DNA of 64,000 nucleotides from Enterocloster bolteae (GTDB taxonomy: Bacteria > Bacillota > Clostridia > Lachnospirales > Lachnospiraceae): positions 1 to 64,000 of the forward strand of contig NZ_CP022464.2 of NCBI RefSeq assembly GCF_002234575.2, read 5' to 3'. Shown here piece by piece: positions 8,746-21,564 of the stretch. The translations under genes were made by a program, and so were the position numbers. The notes below the pieces were generated by a model. That model was not told where the DNA came from, searched no databases, and saw only the letters and a program-made list of their open reading frames with translations. Numbering within the stretch: position 1 is the first letter of the stretch; each line of letters opens with the position of its first letter.

Positions 8746-10680
8746 ATGGTAATGTGGTCATTGGCAGCAGAATTATTAGGACTTATCATTCATATTATTC
8801 TCATTTTATACTATCACGAACGGCGGCTGGTATCCAACAGCAGGCGGAAAATCTATCAGGTGTGTCTTTGGATTTCCGTCTTGACCATCCTTTTGAACAT
8901 TGTCTGTGTACATATGGTCACGAAGCCCGCCGTTGTTTCCCATGGAGTGAATATGCTGCTTAACAGCCTGTATTTCATTCTGTGTGTTTTGACCTGCTCT
9001 GTTATGGCTGTCTACATGTTTGCCCTGACACTGGAACATGTGTATGATAAACGTTGCCTGAGAATAACCGGCAGAATCGTCCTTATACTGAATATCATAT
9101 TTTGGGGAATTGTAATCTGGAATCTTAGAAGCGGCGTGCTGTTTTATTTTGATGAAAACCAGATATACATAAGAGGTCCCTTAAACAGGATTGGATATTT
9201 AGTCATGGCAATTGAGATGCTTATGCTGGTGCTGTGCTACATGCGCAACCGGCGCAGCGTCAGCAGGCCGGTGGTCAGGTTAATCCGCACCATGCCGGTG
9301 ATCGCAGCCATCTGTATTGTGTTCCAGCATATTTATAAGGACCTTCAGTTAAATGGCATGTTTATGGCCATTGTCAATATGGTTATATTCATCAGCTTCC
9401 AGACCAGGCGAAGTGAGGTGGACAGCCTTACCTTTATCGGAAACAGGAACAGCTTTTTTGAGGAGCTGTCCCTGAGAATAGCCAGCAGGCAGTATTTTCA
9501 GGTAGTTCTTGTGTGTCTGAAGCAGTTTTCTCTTGTAAATGAGAAATTCAGCTACAAAAAAGGGGATGAGTTTTTATATAATATTGCCAGGGAGCTGGAC
9601 CACATACTGCCCGGCGCCAAGGCATTCCGGTTTGGAAATGTAGAGTTTGCAGTGCTGCTGCCCTACGCAACAGAAGAAGAATCAACCGGAAGTCTTAAAA
9701 GGATACAGGAACGCTTTGAGGAACGATGGGAACTGGGAGCCGTGGGAAGCTATATCCAGGCCTATTTCACCGATGTGATGTACAGGGGACAGGAATGGAA
9801 TGCCACCCAGATTATAGAATATCTGGAATCGGGCATTCACTATGCCAAAAAGGAACCGGGAGGCCTGAGGCGGTTTGATATAAAACTGCTGGAACAGTTA
9901 AACAGGAGAAAGCGGATTCTGGATATTATGGAGACATCCATCCGCCAAAGGCGGTTTAAGGTATGGTATCAGCCTGTATTTAACTTAAAAACCAACCGGT
10001 TTTCTTCCGCAGAAGCCCTCCTTCGTCTCAGGGATTATGACGGTGAACCCGTATCGCCGTCGGAGTTCATACCGTTGGCTGAAGAAACCGGCCTTATAGA
10101 CGACCTGAGCTGGATTGTGCTGGAGGAGGTCTGCACGCTTCTTGGACAGATGCGGGACAAAATAGATTCTATCTCCATCAACCTTTCCATGCAGCAGTTC
10201 GAGGACCGCAGCCTTTGTGCGAGAATCCATGAATGCCTGAACCGGTGCGGGCTGAATCCGGATCAGTTGAAGATTGAGGTTACGGAACGTGTACTGCTTC
10301 AGGACATGGATTATATGAAAAGGATGATGGAGGAAATGACAGGAGAAGGATTTGGGTTTTATCTGGATGATTTCGGTACCGGATACTCCAATATATCCTG
10401 TGCCCTGTCTCTTCCCTTTGAGTACATTAAGCTGGACAGAAGCCTTTTGGTACGTCTGCCCGGGGACAGCAAGGTCCAGGTATTTGTGAGGAGTATGGTG
10501 GAGACATTCCATGCCATGGGTCAGAAAATTGTGGCAGAAGGCGTGGAAGAAGAGGAACAGATAGAATTACTGAGACAATTCGGCGTGGATTGTGTCCAGG
10601 GATATTATTACGGAAAGCCCATGCCTGAAGATGAATTCAGGGCTGCCGTAGCAAAAGGATGGGAGGAACAACGAAGATGA
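8746..10680 (+). CDS. Membrane protein with degenerate GGDEF and intact EAL domain (putative c-di-GMP phosphodiesterase)
   Basis: The product (644 residues) has about six hydrophobic helices in the first 220 residues, then a GGDEF-like domain, then an EAL domain. The GGDEF motif is degraded to RFGNVEF (near residue 296), so cyclase activity is unlikely. The EAL domain keeps the catalytic signatures: AEALLRLRD (E at about 423), INLSMQQF, EVTERVLL, LDDFGTGYS (about 541), IKLDRSLL and VAEGVEEEEQ. It should hydrolyse c-di-GMP, possibly with GTP or another ligand tuned by the dead GGDEF domain. Start: ATG 8746 after AAGAGGAG; earlier in-frame TTG/ATG codons at 8692-8697 lack a good site. It overlaps the fumarase alpha start by ATGA. 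Confidence 0.88.
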   Translation: MVMWSLAAELLGLIIHIILILYYHERRLVSNSRRKIYQVCLWISVLTILLNIVCVHMVTKPAVVSHGVNMLLNSLYFILCVLTCSVMAVYMFALTLEHVYDKRCLRITGRIVLILNIIFWGIVIWNLRSGVLFYFDENQIYIRGPLNRIGYLVMAIEMLMLVLCYMRNRRSVSRPVVRLIRTMPVIAAICIVFQHIYKDLQLNGMFMAIVNMVIFISFQTRRSEVDSLTFIGNRNSFFEELSLRIASRQYFQVVLVCLKQFSLVNEKFSYKKGDEFLYNIARELDHILPGAKAFRFGNVEFAVLLPYATEEESTGSLKRIQERFEERWELGAVGSYIQAYFTDVMYRGQEWNATQIIEYLESGIHYAKKEPGGLRRFDIKLLEQLNRRKRILDIMETSIRQRRFKVWYQPVFNLKTNRFSSAEALLRLRDYDGEPVSPSEFIPLAEETGLIDDLSWIVLEEVCTLLGQMRDKIDSISINLSMQQFEDRSLCARIHECLNRCGLNPDQLKIEVTERVLLQDMDYMKRMMEEMTGEGFGFYLDDFGTGYSNISCALSLPFEYIKLDRSLLVRLPGDSKVQVFVRSMVETFHAMGQKIVAEGVEEEEQIELLRQFGVDCVQGYYYGKPMPEDEFRAAVAKGWEEQRR

Positions 10681-11519
10681 GGGAGATAGCCGCAGCAACC
10701 ATTACAGAAGCAATAAGGGACATGTGTATTGAGGCCAATTACGGACTGGCCCCGGATATGAGAAAGGTCTTTGAAAAAGCAGTGGAGGAGGAGGAGTCCC
10801 CTCTGGGCCGCCAGGTTCTGGGCCAGCTTAAGGAGAACCTGAAAATCGCAGGAGAGGATAAAATACCTATCTGCCAGGATACGGGTATGGCTGTGGTATT
10901 TATGAAAATAGGACAGGATGTACATATCACAGGGGGAAGACTGGCCGATGCTGTCAATGAAGGCGTACGTCAGGGATATGAACAGGGATATCTCCGTAAA
11001 TCTGTGGTGGGGGATCCTATAGAGAGAATTAATACAAAGGACAACACTCCGGCTGTCATTCACTGTGAAATTGTTGATGGGGAACAGATTGACATAACAG
11101 TGGCTCCCAAGGGATTTGGAAGCGAGAATATGAGCCGTGTGTTCATGTTAAAGCCTGCAGACGGTCTGGAAGGGGTAAAAGAATCCATCCTTCAGGCGGT
11201 GAGAGAGGCAGGCCCCAATGCATGTCCTCCCATGGTGGTGGGAGTGGGAATTGGCGGGACCTTTGAGAAATGTACCCAGATGGCAAAACACGCCCTGACC
11301 AGGGATATAGAGGATAAGCCTGGGAAGCAGTGGGTCAGAGATCTGGAAGAGGATATGTTAAACCGGATCAATCAGTCAGGTATCGGCCCCGGGGGACTGG
11401 GAGGGAGGGTAACAGCCCTTGCCGTGAACATAGAGACATTCGCCACCCATATAGCCGGCCTTCCCCTTGCCGTAAACATATGCTGCCATGTAAACCGTCA
11501 TGCCCGCAGAGTACTGTAA
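10677..11519 (+). CDS. Class I fumarate hydratase (or L-tartrate dehydratase) alpha subunit
   Basis: This is the larger subunit of a two-subunit, [4Fe-4S]-dependent hydro-lyase that interconverts fumarate and malate. The 280-residue protein has the family motifs ICQDTGMAVVF, with cluster Cys66, and GPNACPPMVVGVGIGGTFEKC with two more candidate ligands. The chosen ATG overlaps the stop of the EAL gene (ATGA), with GGGAGG about 11 bp upstream. The beta subunit follows after 30 bp. Motifs alone do not separate fumarase from tartrate dehydratase; fumarase is favoured because anaerobes of this type use it to complete a partial TCA or reductive branch. The cluster would be oxygen-sensitive. Confidence 0.92.
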   Translation: MREIAAATITEAIRDMCIEANYGLAPDMRKVFEKAVEEEESPLGRQVLGQLKENLKIAGEDKIPICQDTGMAVVFMKIGQDVHITGGRLADAVNEGVRQGYEQGYLRKSVVGDPIERINTKDNTPAVIHCEIVDGEQIDITVAPKGFGSENMSRVFMLKPADGLEGVKESILQAVREAGPNACPPMVVGVGIGGTFEKCTQMAKHALTRDIEDKPGKQWVRDLEEDMLNRINQSGIGPGGLGGRVTALAVNIETFATHIAGLPLAVNICCHVNRHARRVL

Positions 11520-11549
11520 AACTGTAAATGAGAAAGGAGTCCTGTTCAG

Positions 11550-12101
11550 ATGAATCGACATATGAATGTACCAATGACAAAAGAGGAAGCTGCCTCCTTA
11601 AAAGCAGGAGATTATGTATATCTTACGGGAACCATTTATACGGCCAGGGATGCCGCCCATAAGCGGATGGACGAGGCTCTTGACAGAGGGGAATCACTGC
11701 CGTTTGATATAGAGGGCAGCATCATATATTACATGGGGCCGTCCCCAGCCAGGGAGGGGAGAGCCATTGGCTCAGCCGGTCCTACCACAGCCAGCCGTAT
11801 GGATAAGTATACGCCGCGCCTTTTGGACCTGGGTATGGGGGCCATGATAGGAAAGGGAAAGAGAAGCAAGGCTGTTATGGATGCCATTGTGCGCAACGGA
11901 GCTGTTTATTTTGCCGCCGTGGGAGGAGCAGGAGCCATTCTGTCCAAATGCATTCTTTCATCCGAAATTGTTGCATATGAAGATTTAGGCACAGAGGCAG
12001 TGCGCAGACTGGCCATACAGGATTTTCCGGTGGTTGTGGTGATGGATGCCCTTGGTAATAATCTATATGAAACAGCAGTAAAGGAATTTTGTACTCTGTA
12101 G
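11550..12101 (+). CDS. Class I fumarate hydratase (or L-tartrate dehydratase) beta subunit
   Basis: This is the small partner of the preceding hydro-lyase alpha subunit; it forms the swivelling domain that closes the active site. It has 183 residues and carries the family motifs GDYVYLTGTIYTARDAAHKR, YMGPSPA, SAGPTTASRMD and GKGKRSKAV. AAAGGAG lies at 11533-11539. The alpha/beta split matches archaeal, clostridial and Thermotoga-like class I fumarases rather than the fused enterobacterial FumA. plsC follows after 9 bp, suggesting one transcript that starts with the EAL gene or upstream of it. Confidence 0.92.
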   Translation: MNRHMNVPMTKEEAASLKAGDYVYLTGTIYTARDAAHKRMDEALDRGESLPFDIEGSIIYYMGPSPAREGRAIGSAGPTTASRMDKYTPRLLDLGMGAMIGKGKRSKAVMDAIVRNGAVYFAAVGGAGAILSKCILSSEIVAYEDLGTEAVRRLAIQDFPVVVVMDALGNNLYETAVKEFCTL

Positions 12102-12110
12102 CGAGGGGAT

Positions 12111-12842
12111 ATGAAGCGGATTATATATATGGTACTCATGAATTTACTCCATGCACCGATATGGTTTTTCACCATTTCGCGTATGGCAAGAGAAGAAGAT
12201 ACAAGGACGGCTGCTGAAAAATATGGGTATATATCGGAGATGGTAAAGAGGATTAACAGAAGGGGCAGGGTTACGGTCACTGCAACGGGAACAGAGCATA
12301 TTCCGTCTCAGGACGGATTTATACTGTTTCCCAACCATCAGGGCCTGTTCGATATGCTTGCCCTGTTTTCAACCTGCCCAAGACCGCTGTCTGTTGTAAT
12401 AAAGAAAGAGGCCTCCAACTGGATTCTGGTAAAGCAGGTATTGGGGGCAACCAAAAGCCTTGCTATGGACAGGGATGATATAAAAGACCAGGTGCGCATT
12501 ATAACTGAAGTTACCAAACGGGTAAAGTCAGGCCGTAACTTTGTAATATTTGCAGAAGGACACCGGAGCCGCAACGGAAATGAAATACTGGATTTTAAGA
12601 GCGGTACATTTAAGAGTGCTGTAAAAGCAGGCTGCCCCATTGTACCTGTGGCCCTGGTTAATTCCTTCCGTCCCTTTGACATGAACTCGTTAAAAAGGGA
12701 AGAAGTGCAGGTTCACTATATGGAACCTATTCTTCCGGATCAATATATGGGAATGAAAACCTCAGAAATAGCACATCTTGTGCATGACAGGATACAGGAA
12801 GAAATAAATAAAAATCTCACCAAAAATGGCTTGACAAGCTAA
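12111..12842 (+). CDS. plsC: 1-acyl-sn-glycerol-3-phosphate acyltransferase (PlsC family)
   Basis: This membrane-associated enzyme transfers an acyl chain to lysophosphatidate to make phosphatidate, the precursor of membrane phospholipids. The 243-residue protein has an N-terminal hydrophobic segment and the acyltransferase motifs: HX4D in NHQGLFDML, the FAEGHRSRNG form of the EGTRS motif (His replaces Thr), and VPVALVNS. GCGAGGGG precedes the start. It is separated by only 9 bp from the fumarase beta gene. Its last codons contain the promoter of the downstream tRNA-Ser. The family is clear; acyl-chain preference cannot be told. Confidence 0.92.
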   Translation: MKRIIYMVLMNLLHAPIWFFTISRMAREEDTRTAAEKYGYISEMVKRINRRGRVTVTATGTEHIPSQDGFILFPNHQGLFDMLALFSTCPRPLSVVIKKEASNWILVKQVLGATKSLAMDRDDIKDQVRIITEVTKRVKSGRNFVIFAEGHRSRNGNEILDFKSGTFKSAVKAGCPIVPVALVNSFRPFDMNSLKREEVQVHYMEPILPDQYMGMKTSEIAHLVHDRIQEEINKNLTKNGLTS

Positions 12843-12859
12843 AATCTATTTAGTATAAT
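12831..12859 (+). promoter_or_regulatory. Sigma-A-type promoter for tRNA-Ser
   Basis: TTGACA (12831-12836), a 17-bp spacer and TATAAT (12854-12859), both perfect consensus, overlap the end of plsC and lie 60 bp before the tRNA. Confidence 0.85.
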
Positions 12860-12919
12860 GGTCAATGCGTCTGAGGACAAGCATGTCAAAAGAAGCAATC
12901 ATATGGAAAATATCAATTC

Positions 12920-13007
12920 GGAGAAATACTCAAGAGGCCGAAGAGGCGCCCCTGCTAAGGGTGTAGGTCGGGAAACCGGCGCGAGGGTTCAAATCCCTCT
13001 TTCTCCG
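12920..13007 (+). tRNA. tRNA-Ser (GCT)
   Basis: An 88-nt class II tRNA. The acceptor arms GGAGAAA/TTTCTCC pair perfectly with discriminator G; the anticodon loop CTGCTAA gives GCT; a long variable arm, as in all serine tRNAs, lies before the T-arm GAGGGTTCAAATCCCTC. No CCA is encoded. Confidence 0.95.
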
Positions 13008-13074
13008 CTCCATTTTCCAAATGATTATTTTTTTCACTCTTGTTTGTAAGATGAAAAAAAGTTTTGAAAAGTTG

Positions 13075-13103
13075 TTGACAATAAACGACAGTTATGGTAT
13101 AGT
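13075..13103 (+). promoter_or_regulatory. rRNA operon promoter P1
   Basis: TTGACA (13075-13080), 17-bp spacer, TATAGT (13098-13103), preceded by an A-rich tract that could act as an UP element. Confidence 0.85.
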
Positions 13104-13193
13104 TAATACCCGCTGGACAAAAAACAACAGCGACTGATGATTGCGGAAAGCCATTTGGCTGAAAACAAAAATCAAAAAAAGTTAAAAAAGTTG

Positions 13194-13222
13194 TTGACAA
13201 ACGCAAGCGACTGTGATAAGAT
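13194..13222 (+). promoter_or_regulatory. rRNA operon promoter P2
   Basis: TTGACA (13194-13199), 17-bp spacer, TAAGAT (13217-13222), again after an A-rich tract and with the same GTTGTTGACA context as P1. Tandem promoters are usual for rrn operons. Confidence 0.85.
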
Positions 13223-13272
13223 ATAAAAGTTGCTGCTGAACAAGCCGACAACAAAGAACCTTGAAAATTGAA

Positions 13273-13295
13273 GATTAGACAGTATGTAAAACCCT
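13273..13295 (+). other. 16S rRNA processing stem, 5' arm
   Basis: This segment is complementary to 14973-14994 downstream of 16S: TTAGACAGTATGTAAAACCC here pairs with GGGTTTTATATACTGTCTAG there, with only G-U exceptions. The two would form the double-stranded stem that RNase III-type enzymes cut to release pre-16S. Confidence 0.85.
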
Positions 13296-13421
13296 GAAAA
13301 TTCTAAAAACAAAAGGTCTGGTTTAGGCCTTTGGATTTGAGAAAATTCAGAACAAAACCAAGTAATGAAGGTTAAAGATAACTAGCCAAGCTAAGTAGTC
13401 TGAAACCTGGAATCAACTTTT

Positions 13422-14958
<1,537 letters not shown>

Positions 14959-15020
14959 GGGAAGAAGAAGTAAGGGTTTTATATACTGTCTAGTGTTCAA
15001 TCAAGAGGACACAAAGAATT

Positions 15021-15137
15021 TCCGGTGCCGATGCGCTTAGGGGAAACACCCGTACCCATCCCGAACACGATGGTTAAGACCTAAGCGGCCGATGGTACTA
15101 TGCTGGAGACGGCATGGGAGAGCAGGTGGGTGCCGGA
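15021..15137 (+). rRNA. rrf: 5S ribosomal RNA, placed between 16S and 23S
   Basis: A segment of about 117 nt has the conserved 5S core CCCGAACACGATGGTTAAG and closing helix TCCGGTGC/GTGCCGGA. It lies 63 bp after the 16S end and about 400 bp before 23S, instead of at the operon's 3' end. Nothing resembling a second 5S follows 23S here. Confidence 0.95.
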
Positions 15138-15543
15138 TTCATTAAAAAAACTCACTCGAAAGAGTGTTTTATATAGAACAGACATGTTCCAATGGGTGGA
15201 GGTAAAAGCGAAACCTGTGTTTTAAAGAACGTGTTAACCTACGTCAGCAGGGAAGTGCTGTTCCATATAACTGGTTTTTACCAGTGATTAGTGAATTCGA
15301 GCAAATCGAATTCGCTAATGACTGATAAAACATCAGTCACATACGTACCTTGAAAACCGCATATTGAATAAAAATGAATTGTATATTCTAAATCAGAATA
15401 TCAAGACATCCGAGGCCATACAAGAGATTGTATGGAAAAAACAAACTTGTAAATGCGAAAGCGTTTATGAAAACCTAGAACCAAAGCGTCCAACGCTATG
15501 GACGTTTAGAGGACCCGCAGCAACCCGCGGTGGGAAATCATTT
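15138..15543 (+). other. 5S-23S spacer with hairpins and 23S processing stem 5' arm
   Basis: No gene is present. The spacer holds a terminator-like hairpin CACTC-GAAA-GAGTG followed by TTTT (about 15152-15170), a long hairpin TTAGTGAATTCG/CGAATTCGCTAA (15288-15317), and GACTGAT/ATCAGTC just after it. Positions 15343-15369 are complementary to 18473-18497 downstream of 23S (TTGAAAACCGCATATTGAAT against ATTCAATATGTGGTTTTGAA; one mismatch plus G-U pairs), forming the 23S processing stem. The early hairpin would need rRNA antitermination to be passed. Confidence 0.7.
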
Positions 15544-18432
<2,889 letters not shown>

Positions 18433-18512
18433 CAGAAGGTTAAGGGAATAAAAGGTTTGTGAAACAATCGGAATTCAATATGTGGTTTTGAAGGTATGTA
18501 TATGCCTTTAAT

Positions 18513-18586
18513 GGCCCGGTGGCTCAGCTGGTTAGAGCGCCGCCCTGTCACGGCGGAGGTCGACGGTTCGAACCCGTTCCGGGTCG
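18513..18586 (+). tRNA. tRNA-Asp (GTC)
   Basis: Acceptor GGCCCGG/CCGGGTC with discriminator G; D-arm GGCTCAGCTGGTTAGAGC; anticodon loop CTGTCAC gives GTC; T-loop GGTTCGAACCC. First tRNA after 23S. Confidence 0.95.
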
Positions 18587-18623
18587 TTTTTCTTTCATAT
18601 ACACGCTGAAAGAGATACCTATT

Positions 18624-18696
18624 GGGGTCTTAGCTCAGCTGGGAGAGCATCTGCCTTACAAGCAGAGGGTCACAGGTTCGAGCCCTGTAGGCCCCA
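18624..18696 (+). tRNA. tRNA-Val (TAC)
   Basis: Acceptor GGGGTCT/AGGCCCC (one G-U) with discriminator A; anticodon stem TCTGC/GCAGA with loop CTTACAA gives TAC; T-loop GGTTCGAGCCC. Confidence 0.95.
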
Positions 18697-18739
18697 TTTG
18701 AGTATTTTTTACAGAAAAGTGTATATACTAATTCAATAA

Positions 18740-18821
18740 GGGCGAATTCCCGAGTGGCCAAAGGGGACAGACTGTAAATCTGCTGGCAATGCCTTCGGTG
18801 GTTCGAATCCACCTTCGCCCA
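18740..18821 (+). tRNA. tRNA-Tyr (GTA)
   Basis: Acceptor GGGCGAA/TTCGCCC with discriminator A; anticodon loop CTGTAAA gives GTA; the long variable arm is as expected for bacterial tyrosine tRNA; T-loop GGTTCGAATCC. Confidence 0.95.
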
Positions 18822-18873
18822 TTTAAAATGTTAGTTGACAAAACATTTTAAACCATTTATAATTATATATTAG

Positions 18874-18947
<74 letters not shown>

Positions 18948-18973
18948 TTTTTTTTGCAAAAACTTAACCCTAT

Positions 18974-19046
18974 GGGCGTGTAGCTCAGTCGGTAGAGCAC
19001 TTGACTTTTAATCAAGTTGTCCCGGGTTCGAATCCCGGCACGCTCA
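18974..19046 (+). tRNA. tRNA-Lys (TTT)
   Basis: Acceptor GGGCGTG/CACGCTC with discriminator A; anticodon stem CTTGA/TCAAG with loop CTTTTAA gives TTT. Its 3' part, from the anticodon loop on, is repeated near 21774. Confidence 0.95.
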
Positions 19047-19051
19047 TTGAT

Positions 19052-19124
<73 letters not shown>

Positions 19125-19127
19125 TTT

Positions 19128-19160
19128 AGCACTTATCCTTAATGGATGGGTGCTTTTTTT
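19128..19160 (+). terminator. Terminator of the rRNA-tRNA operon
   Basis: An 11-bp stem AGCACTTATCC/GGATGGGTGCT (with G-U pairs) is followed by eight T residues. The insertion sequence next door interrupted the sequence right at the end of this T-run. Confidence 0.88.
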
Positions 19161-20620
19161 GGCTCTTTGTCAATAGTTGGGGTGGGATTTGTTAAAATCC
19201 CGCCCCAATTCTATGAAAAGGGCCCTTTTTATGTTTAGTTCCAGGTTTTACTGATTTTGGGCATGCCAAATAAGCCTCCGCATTACCGACCTTTTTATCC
19301 TATGATGTACAGTGAAGTATCCGGGTTCGGAACCGTTTGAAATTCCGGATTCCGTAGCTGCTCCGTTTTAATACCTTTATCTTGTTGTTAAATCCTTCTG
19401 TGGGACCATTTGTCAATCCGTATTTAAAGGCATTCAGGATTTCTTTTCGCCAGGCCCTGTAGGTCTTAGCACAGTCCTCAAATTCCTTGATCCCACAGCT
19501 CTGTGCATTCGCAATCCAGTCATCAAATTCCCTCTGCTGCTGACGATACGCTTCCATCTGGCAGATATCATAAAACCACTCTTTCATGCGGTGTGCCAGA
19601 CGCAGATCCTCGCTATAGTGAAGCATTAAATCACAGGCCTGTTTGTTCTCATCCTTCAGCTTTTTATAGCGGGTCAGAATGAGTTTCCGGCTGCGTTTAT
19701 AATACTTACGCAGAGAAACCGGCATGGACCGCTGCAGCCGTTTGCGTACATTTTCAATCGCCCATGTCACCTGCCGGATGAAATGATATTTATCCACGAT
19801 GATTGTAGCGTTTGGAAAGAAGGTCTGTGCAAGTTCGGTGTAGGGGCGCCACATATCGCAGACGAAGAACTTTACCTTCAGGCGTTCTTTCCTGGGAATG
19901 TTCCGCCAATAATCAGCCAGATGGCTCTGGGTCCGATCCGGGAGAATGTCGAGGATCCGGCGCTTTTTCGGATCAACCAGAATGCACTGATATTTACCGG
20001 TAGAAGCATTGCCTTTGAATTCGTCAATGGAAAGCGCTTGTGGAAGCTGGTCAGGCGGAGGATAGCAAATCGTGTCCAGAAGGCGGCAGACCGTCTGGAC
20101 GGAAACACCGGTAAGCTCTGCGATCTGTTTTAAGGAAAAGGTCTGCCGGAGCAGGGAGACAATGTAAAATGCCAGTCTGCGGGTCCTGCGGTGGTAGCTG
20201 GGGAGGAACGAATAGGATTCCGTGAACCGTTTGCGGCAGTATGGGCAGAGGTAGCGGCGTTTGCGAAGGAGCAGGATTACTTGTTTTCCCAGTAAGGGAA
20301 TGTCCTGGACTTCTTGTAAACGGTAATCATGAATCCGTTTAGTTTTAGCCCCACAGCAGGGACAAGTCTGTTCTACCGGTTGGGACTGGATGAAAATTTT
20401 AATGAAAGAGTCTGCCTGAACCACTTTTTTAATAAAAACACCTTCCAAGTTAAGGAAGGCCTTGGTATAATTAGGGTACATCTATAAGGGGTCACCTCCG
20501 TAACATTAAACTTTGGTCGGGATAATGTGTTTAGGAGGCTTCTTATAGATGTATTTTATTACAACGAAAAGAATGTTGGAAGTGTGCTTTTCAGCACACC
20601 CCAACATTCAGTATAGAACC
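19161..20620 (-). mobile_element. ISL3-family insertion sequence (1,460 bp) with 8-bp target duplication
   Basis: One transposase gene lies between imperfect 24-bp terminal inverted repeats. The left end begins GGCTCTTTG and the right end, read inward, begins GGTTCTATA; both finish with GTTGGGGTG. CTTTTTTT at 19153-19160 and again at 20621-20628 is the 8-bp target duplication typical of ISL3. Each end also has a hairpin just inside the repeat (GGGATTT/AAATCCC on the left, GTGTGCT/AGCACAC on the right). It looks complete, and probably transposed after the att-like duplication because only the left terminator is split. Confidence 0.92.
19300..20481 (-). CDS. ISL3-family transposase
   Basis: A 393-residue transposase with the family layout: an N-terminal zinc finger with two Cys pairs (CPCCGAKTKR and CPYCRKRF), a helix-turn-helix (FSLKQIAELTGVSVQTVCRLLD), then a DDE catalytic core with LSIDEFKG, the second Asp in FVCDMWRPY and the Glu in NGPTEGFNNKIK. 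The motif VDKYHFIRQV is also characteristic. It has full length with no internal stop, so the element may still be active. It is oriented opposite to the rRNA operon and is the only gene of the IS. Confidence 0.95.
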   Translation of the reverse strand: MYPNYTKAFLNLEGVFIKKVVQADSFIKIFIQSQPVEQTCPCCGAKTKRIHDYRLQEVQDIPLLGKQVILLLRKRRYLCPYCRKRFTESYSFLPSYHRRTRRLAFYIVSLLRQTFSLKQIAELTGVSVQTVCRLLDTICYPPPDQLPQALSIDEFKGNASTGKYQCILVDPKKRRILDILPDRTQSHLADYWRNIPRKERLKVKFFVCDMWRPYTELAQTFFPNATIIVDKYHFIRQVTWAIENVRKRLQRSMPVSLRKYYKRSRKLILTRYKKLKDENKQACDLMLHYSEDLRLAHRMKEWFYDICQMEAYRQQQREFDDWIANAQSCGIKEFEDCAKTYRAWRKEILNAFKYGLTNGPTEGFNNKIKVLKRSSYGIRNFKRFRTRILHCTS

Positions 20621-20681
20621 CTTTTTTTATTGTCAAAAAGTACGTAAATACGTTATTTTAGGGAATTTATCCACAAAGAAT

Positions 20682-21236
20682 TTATTTTAAATAGATATTA
20701 TCAAGGTGGGAATTGCAGTTTTCAACAGCAATTATTTCATGTGCAATGTGTTCATATCTTTTAGTGGTTTCTATACTTTCATGCCCCATTAAAATGCTCA
20801 AATCGTAGACACCAGTATTTCCCGTTCTGCGATAGTTATCAATATTTTGGAAATATACCCCAAGGGGACTAAACGGTCTTTGCAACCCTTGCCAGTGACT
20901 TGTAACGCACCACGGTCAAAATCCAGCCCCTTTTTTACTAATGTGCATATTTCATTCTGCCTAAGCCCAGAACCCAGCATTAAAGCGATTATAGCCTTAT
21001 TTCTGGCAGTCAGCCAAGGGACAGAGCATTTTGCAGAATCCAATAAATATTGTATCTCAGCAGAAGAAAGCACATGGACATTCTTTTTGGGAGGTTTAGG
21101 AACCTTTATCTTTACCGGGTCAAAGCTAAGACCATATTCAGCATGCACCCATCTAAGGAATATACGGGCATTTCTGACATATGTAGAAATAGTGGCCTTG
21201 GAAAGTGAATGGTGAAGCAATACCATGATAATTGGT
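20682..21236 (-). pseudogene. Tyrosine recombinase/integrase remnant
   Basis: Two reading frames on the minus strand together carry parts of a phage-type integrase. The upstream part (to about 20840) has the second half of a core-binding domain (KATISTYVRNARIFLRWVHA), the catalytic Arg context LGSGLRQNEICTL and the Lys-containing GKGCKDRLVPLG. The downstream part, in another frame, has the C-terminal MGHESIETTKRYEHIAHE with the nucleophile Tyr. The intervening 60-70 residues with the HxxR motif are missing and the frames do not match, and the N-terminus is cut off near 21236. It must be inactive. It suggests that the surrounding duplication arose from an integrated element. Confidence 0.85.
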
Positions 21237-21477
21237 ACGTTTAGCAGACTTAAGGGAATCACGCAATTGGACACAAAAATATGTTGCAAGCTATTTATGT
21301 GTAACTCAAAGGTCATATGGACATTACGAAAATGGCACTCGTTCACTGCCTTTAGAGCATTTGATAAAACTAACCGAGTTATATGGTGTAAGCTCTGATT
21401 ATATATTAGGTATAACAGATGAAAAAAAGCCGTATTCCAAACCCAAGAAAAGGAAGTATTATGTTGTAAAGATATAA
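21232..21477 (+). CDS. XRE-type helix-turn-helix protein (possibly truncated at the N-terminus)
   Basis: The 81-residue frame has a full HTH_3 domain: LADLRESRNWTQKYVASYLC, then VTQRSYGHYENGTRSLPLEH and LIKLTELYGVSSDYILGITD, ending in a basic tail. This pattern is typical of phage or ICE repressors. The only start is TTG at 21232 without a good ribosome-binding site, and the frame begins where the integrase remnant loses its N-terminus, so a deletion may have removed the original start. It would bind DNA as a dimer and regulate mobile-element genes. Whether it is still expressed is uncertain. Confidence 0.65.
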   Translation: MVRLADLRESRNWTQKYVASYLCVTQRSYGHYENGTRSLPLEHLIKLTELYGVSSDYILGITDEKKPYSKPKKRKYYVVKI

Positions 21478-21493
21478 TCAAATATAGTATGAT
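21464..21493 (+). promoter_or_regulatory. Putative promoter of the small toxin gene
   Basis: TTGTAA (21464-21469), 18-bp spacer, TATGAT (21488-21493). It overlaps the end of the HTH gene and would give a 5' leader of about 40 nt before the toxin ATG. In that leader ACCC (near 21507-21510) could pair with the GGGT of the ribosome-binding site. Confidence 0.55.
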
Positions 21494-21534
21494 AGGTTTG
21501 CTGTCTACCCTATACCGCACAGCGGAAAGGGGGT

Positions 21535-21564
21535 GTGCAACATGTCCGATGTATTAAACTTCCT
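21535..21564 (+). repeat. Direct repeat DRa over the toxin start codon
   Basis: GTGCAACATGT (21535-21545) and GTATTAAACTTCCT (21551-21564) flank a 5-nt insert. The same two blocks, adjacent and with one change, recur beyond the terminator at 21683-21707. Confidence 0.8.

Noticed and set aside
12858..13049. A 63-codon frame across tRNA-Ser
   Set aside because: It covers the tRNA gene and its flanks; the apparent coding is incidental.
20667..20677. A perfect DnaA box (TTATCCACA) in the island remnant
   Set aside because: It is a single 9-mer with no clustering or AT-rich unwinding element; not an origin.
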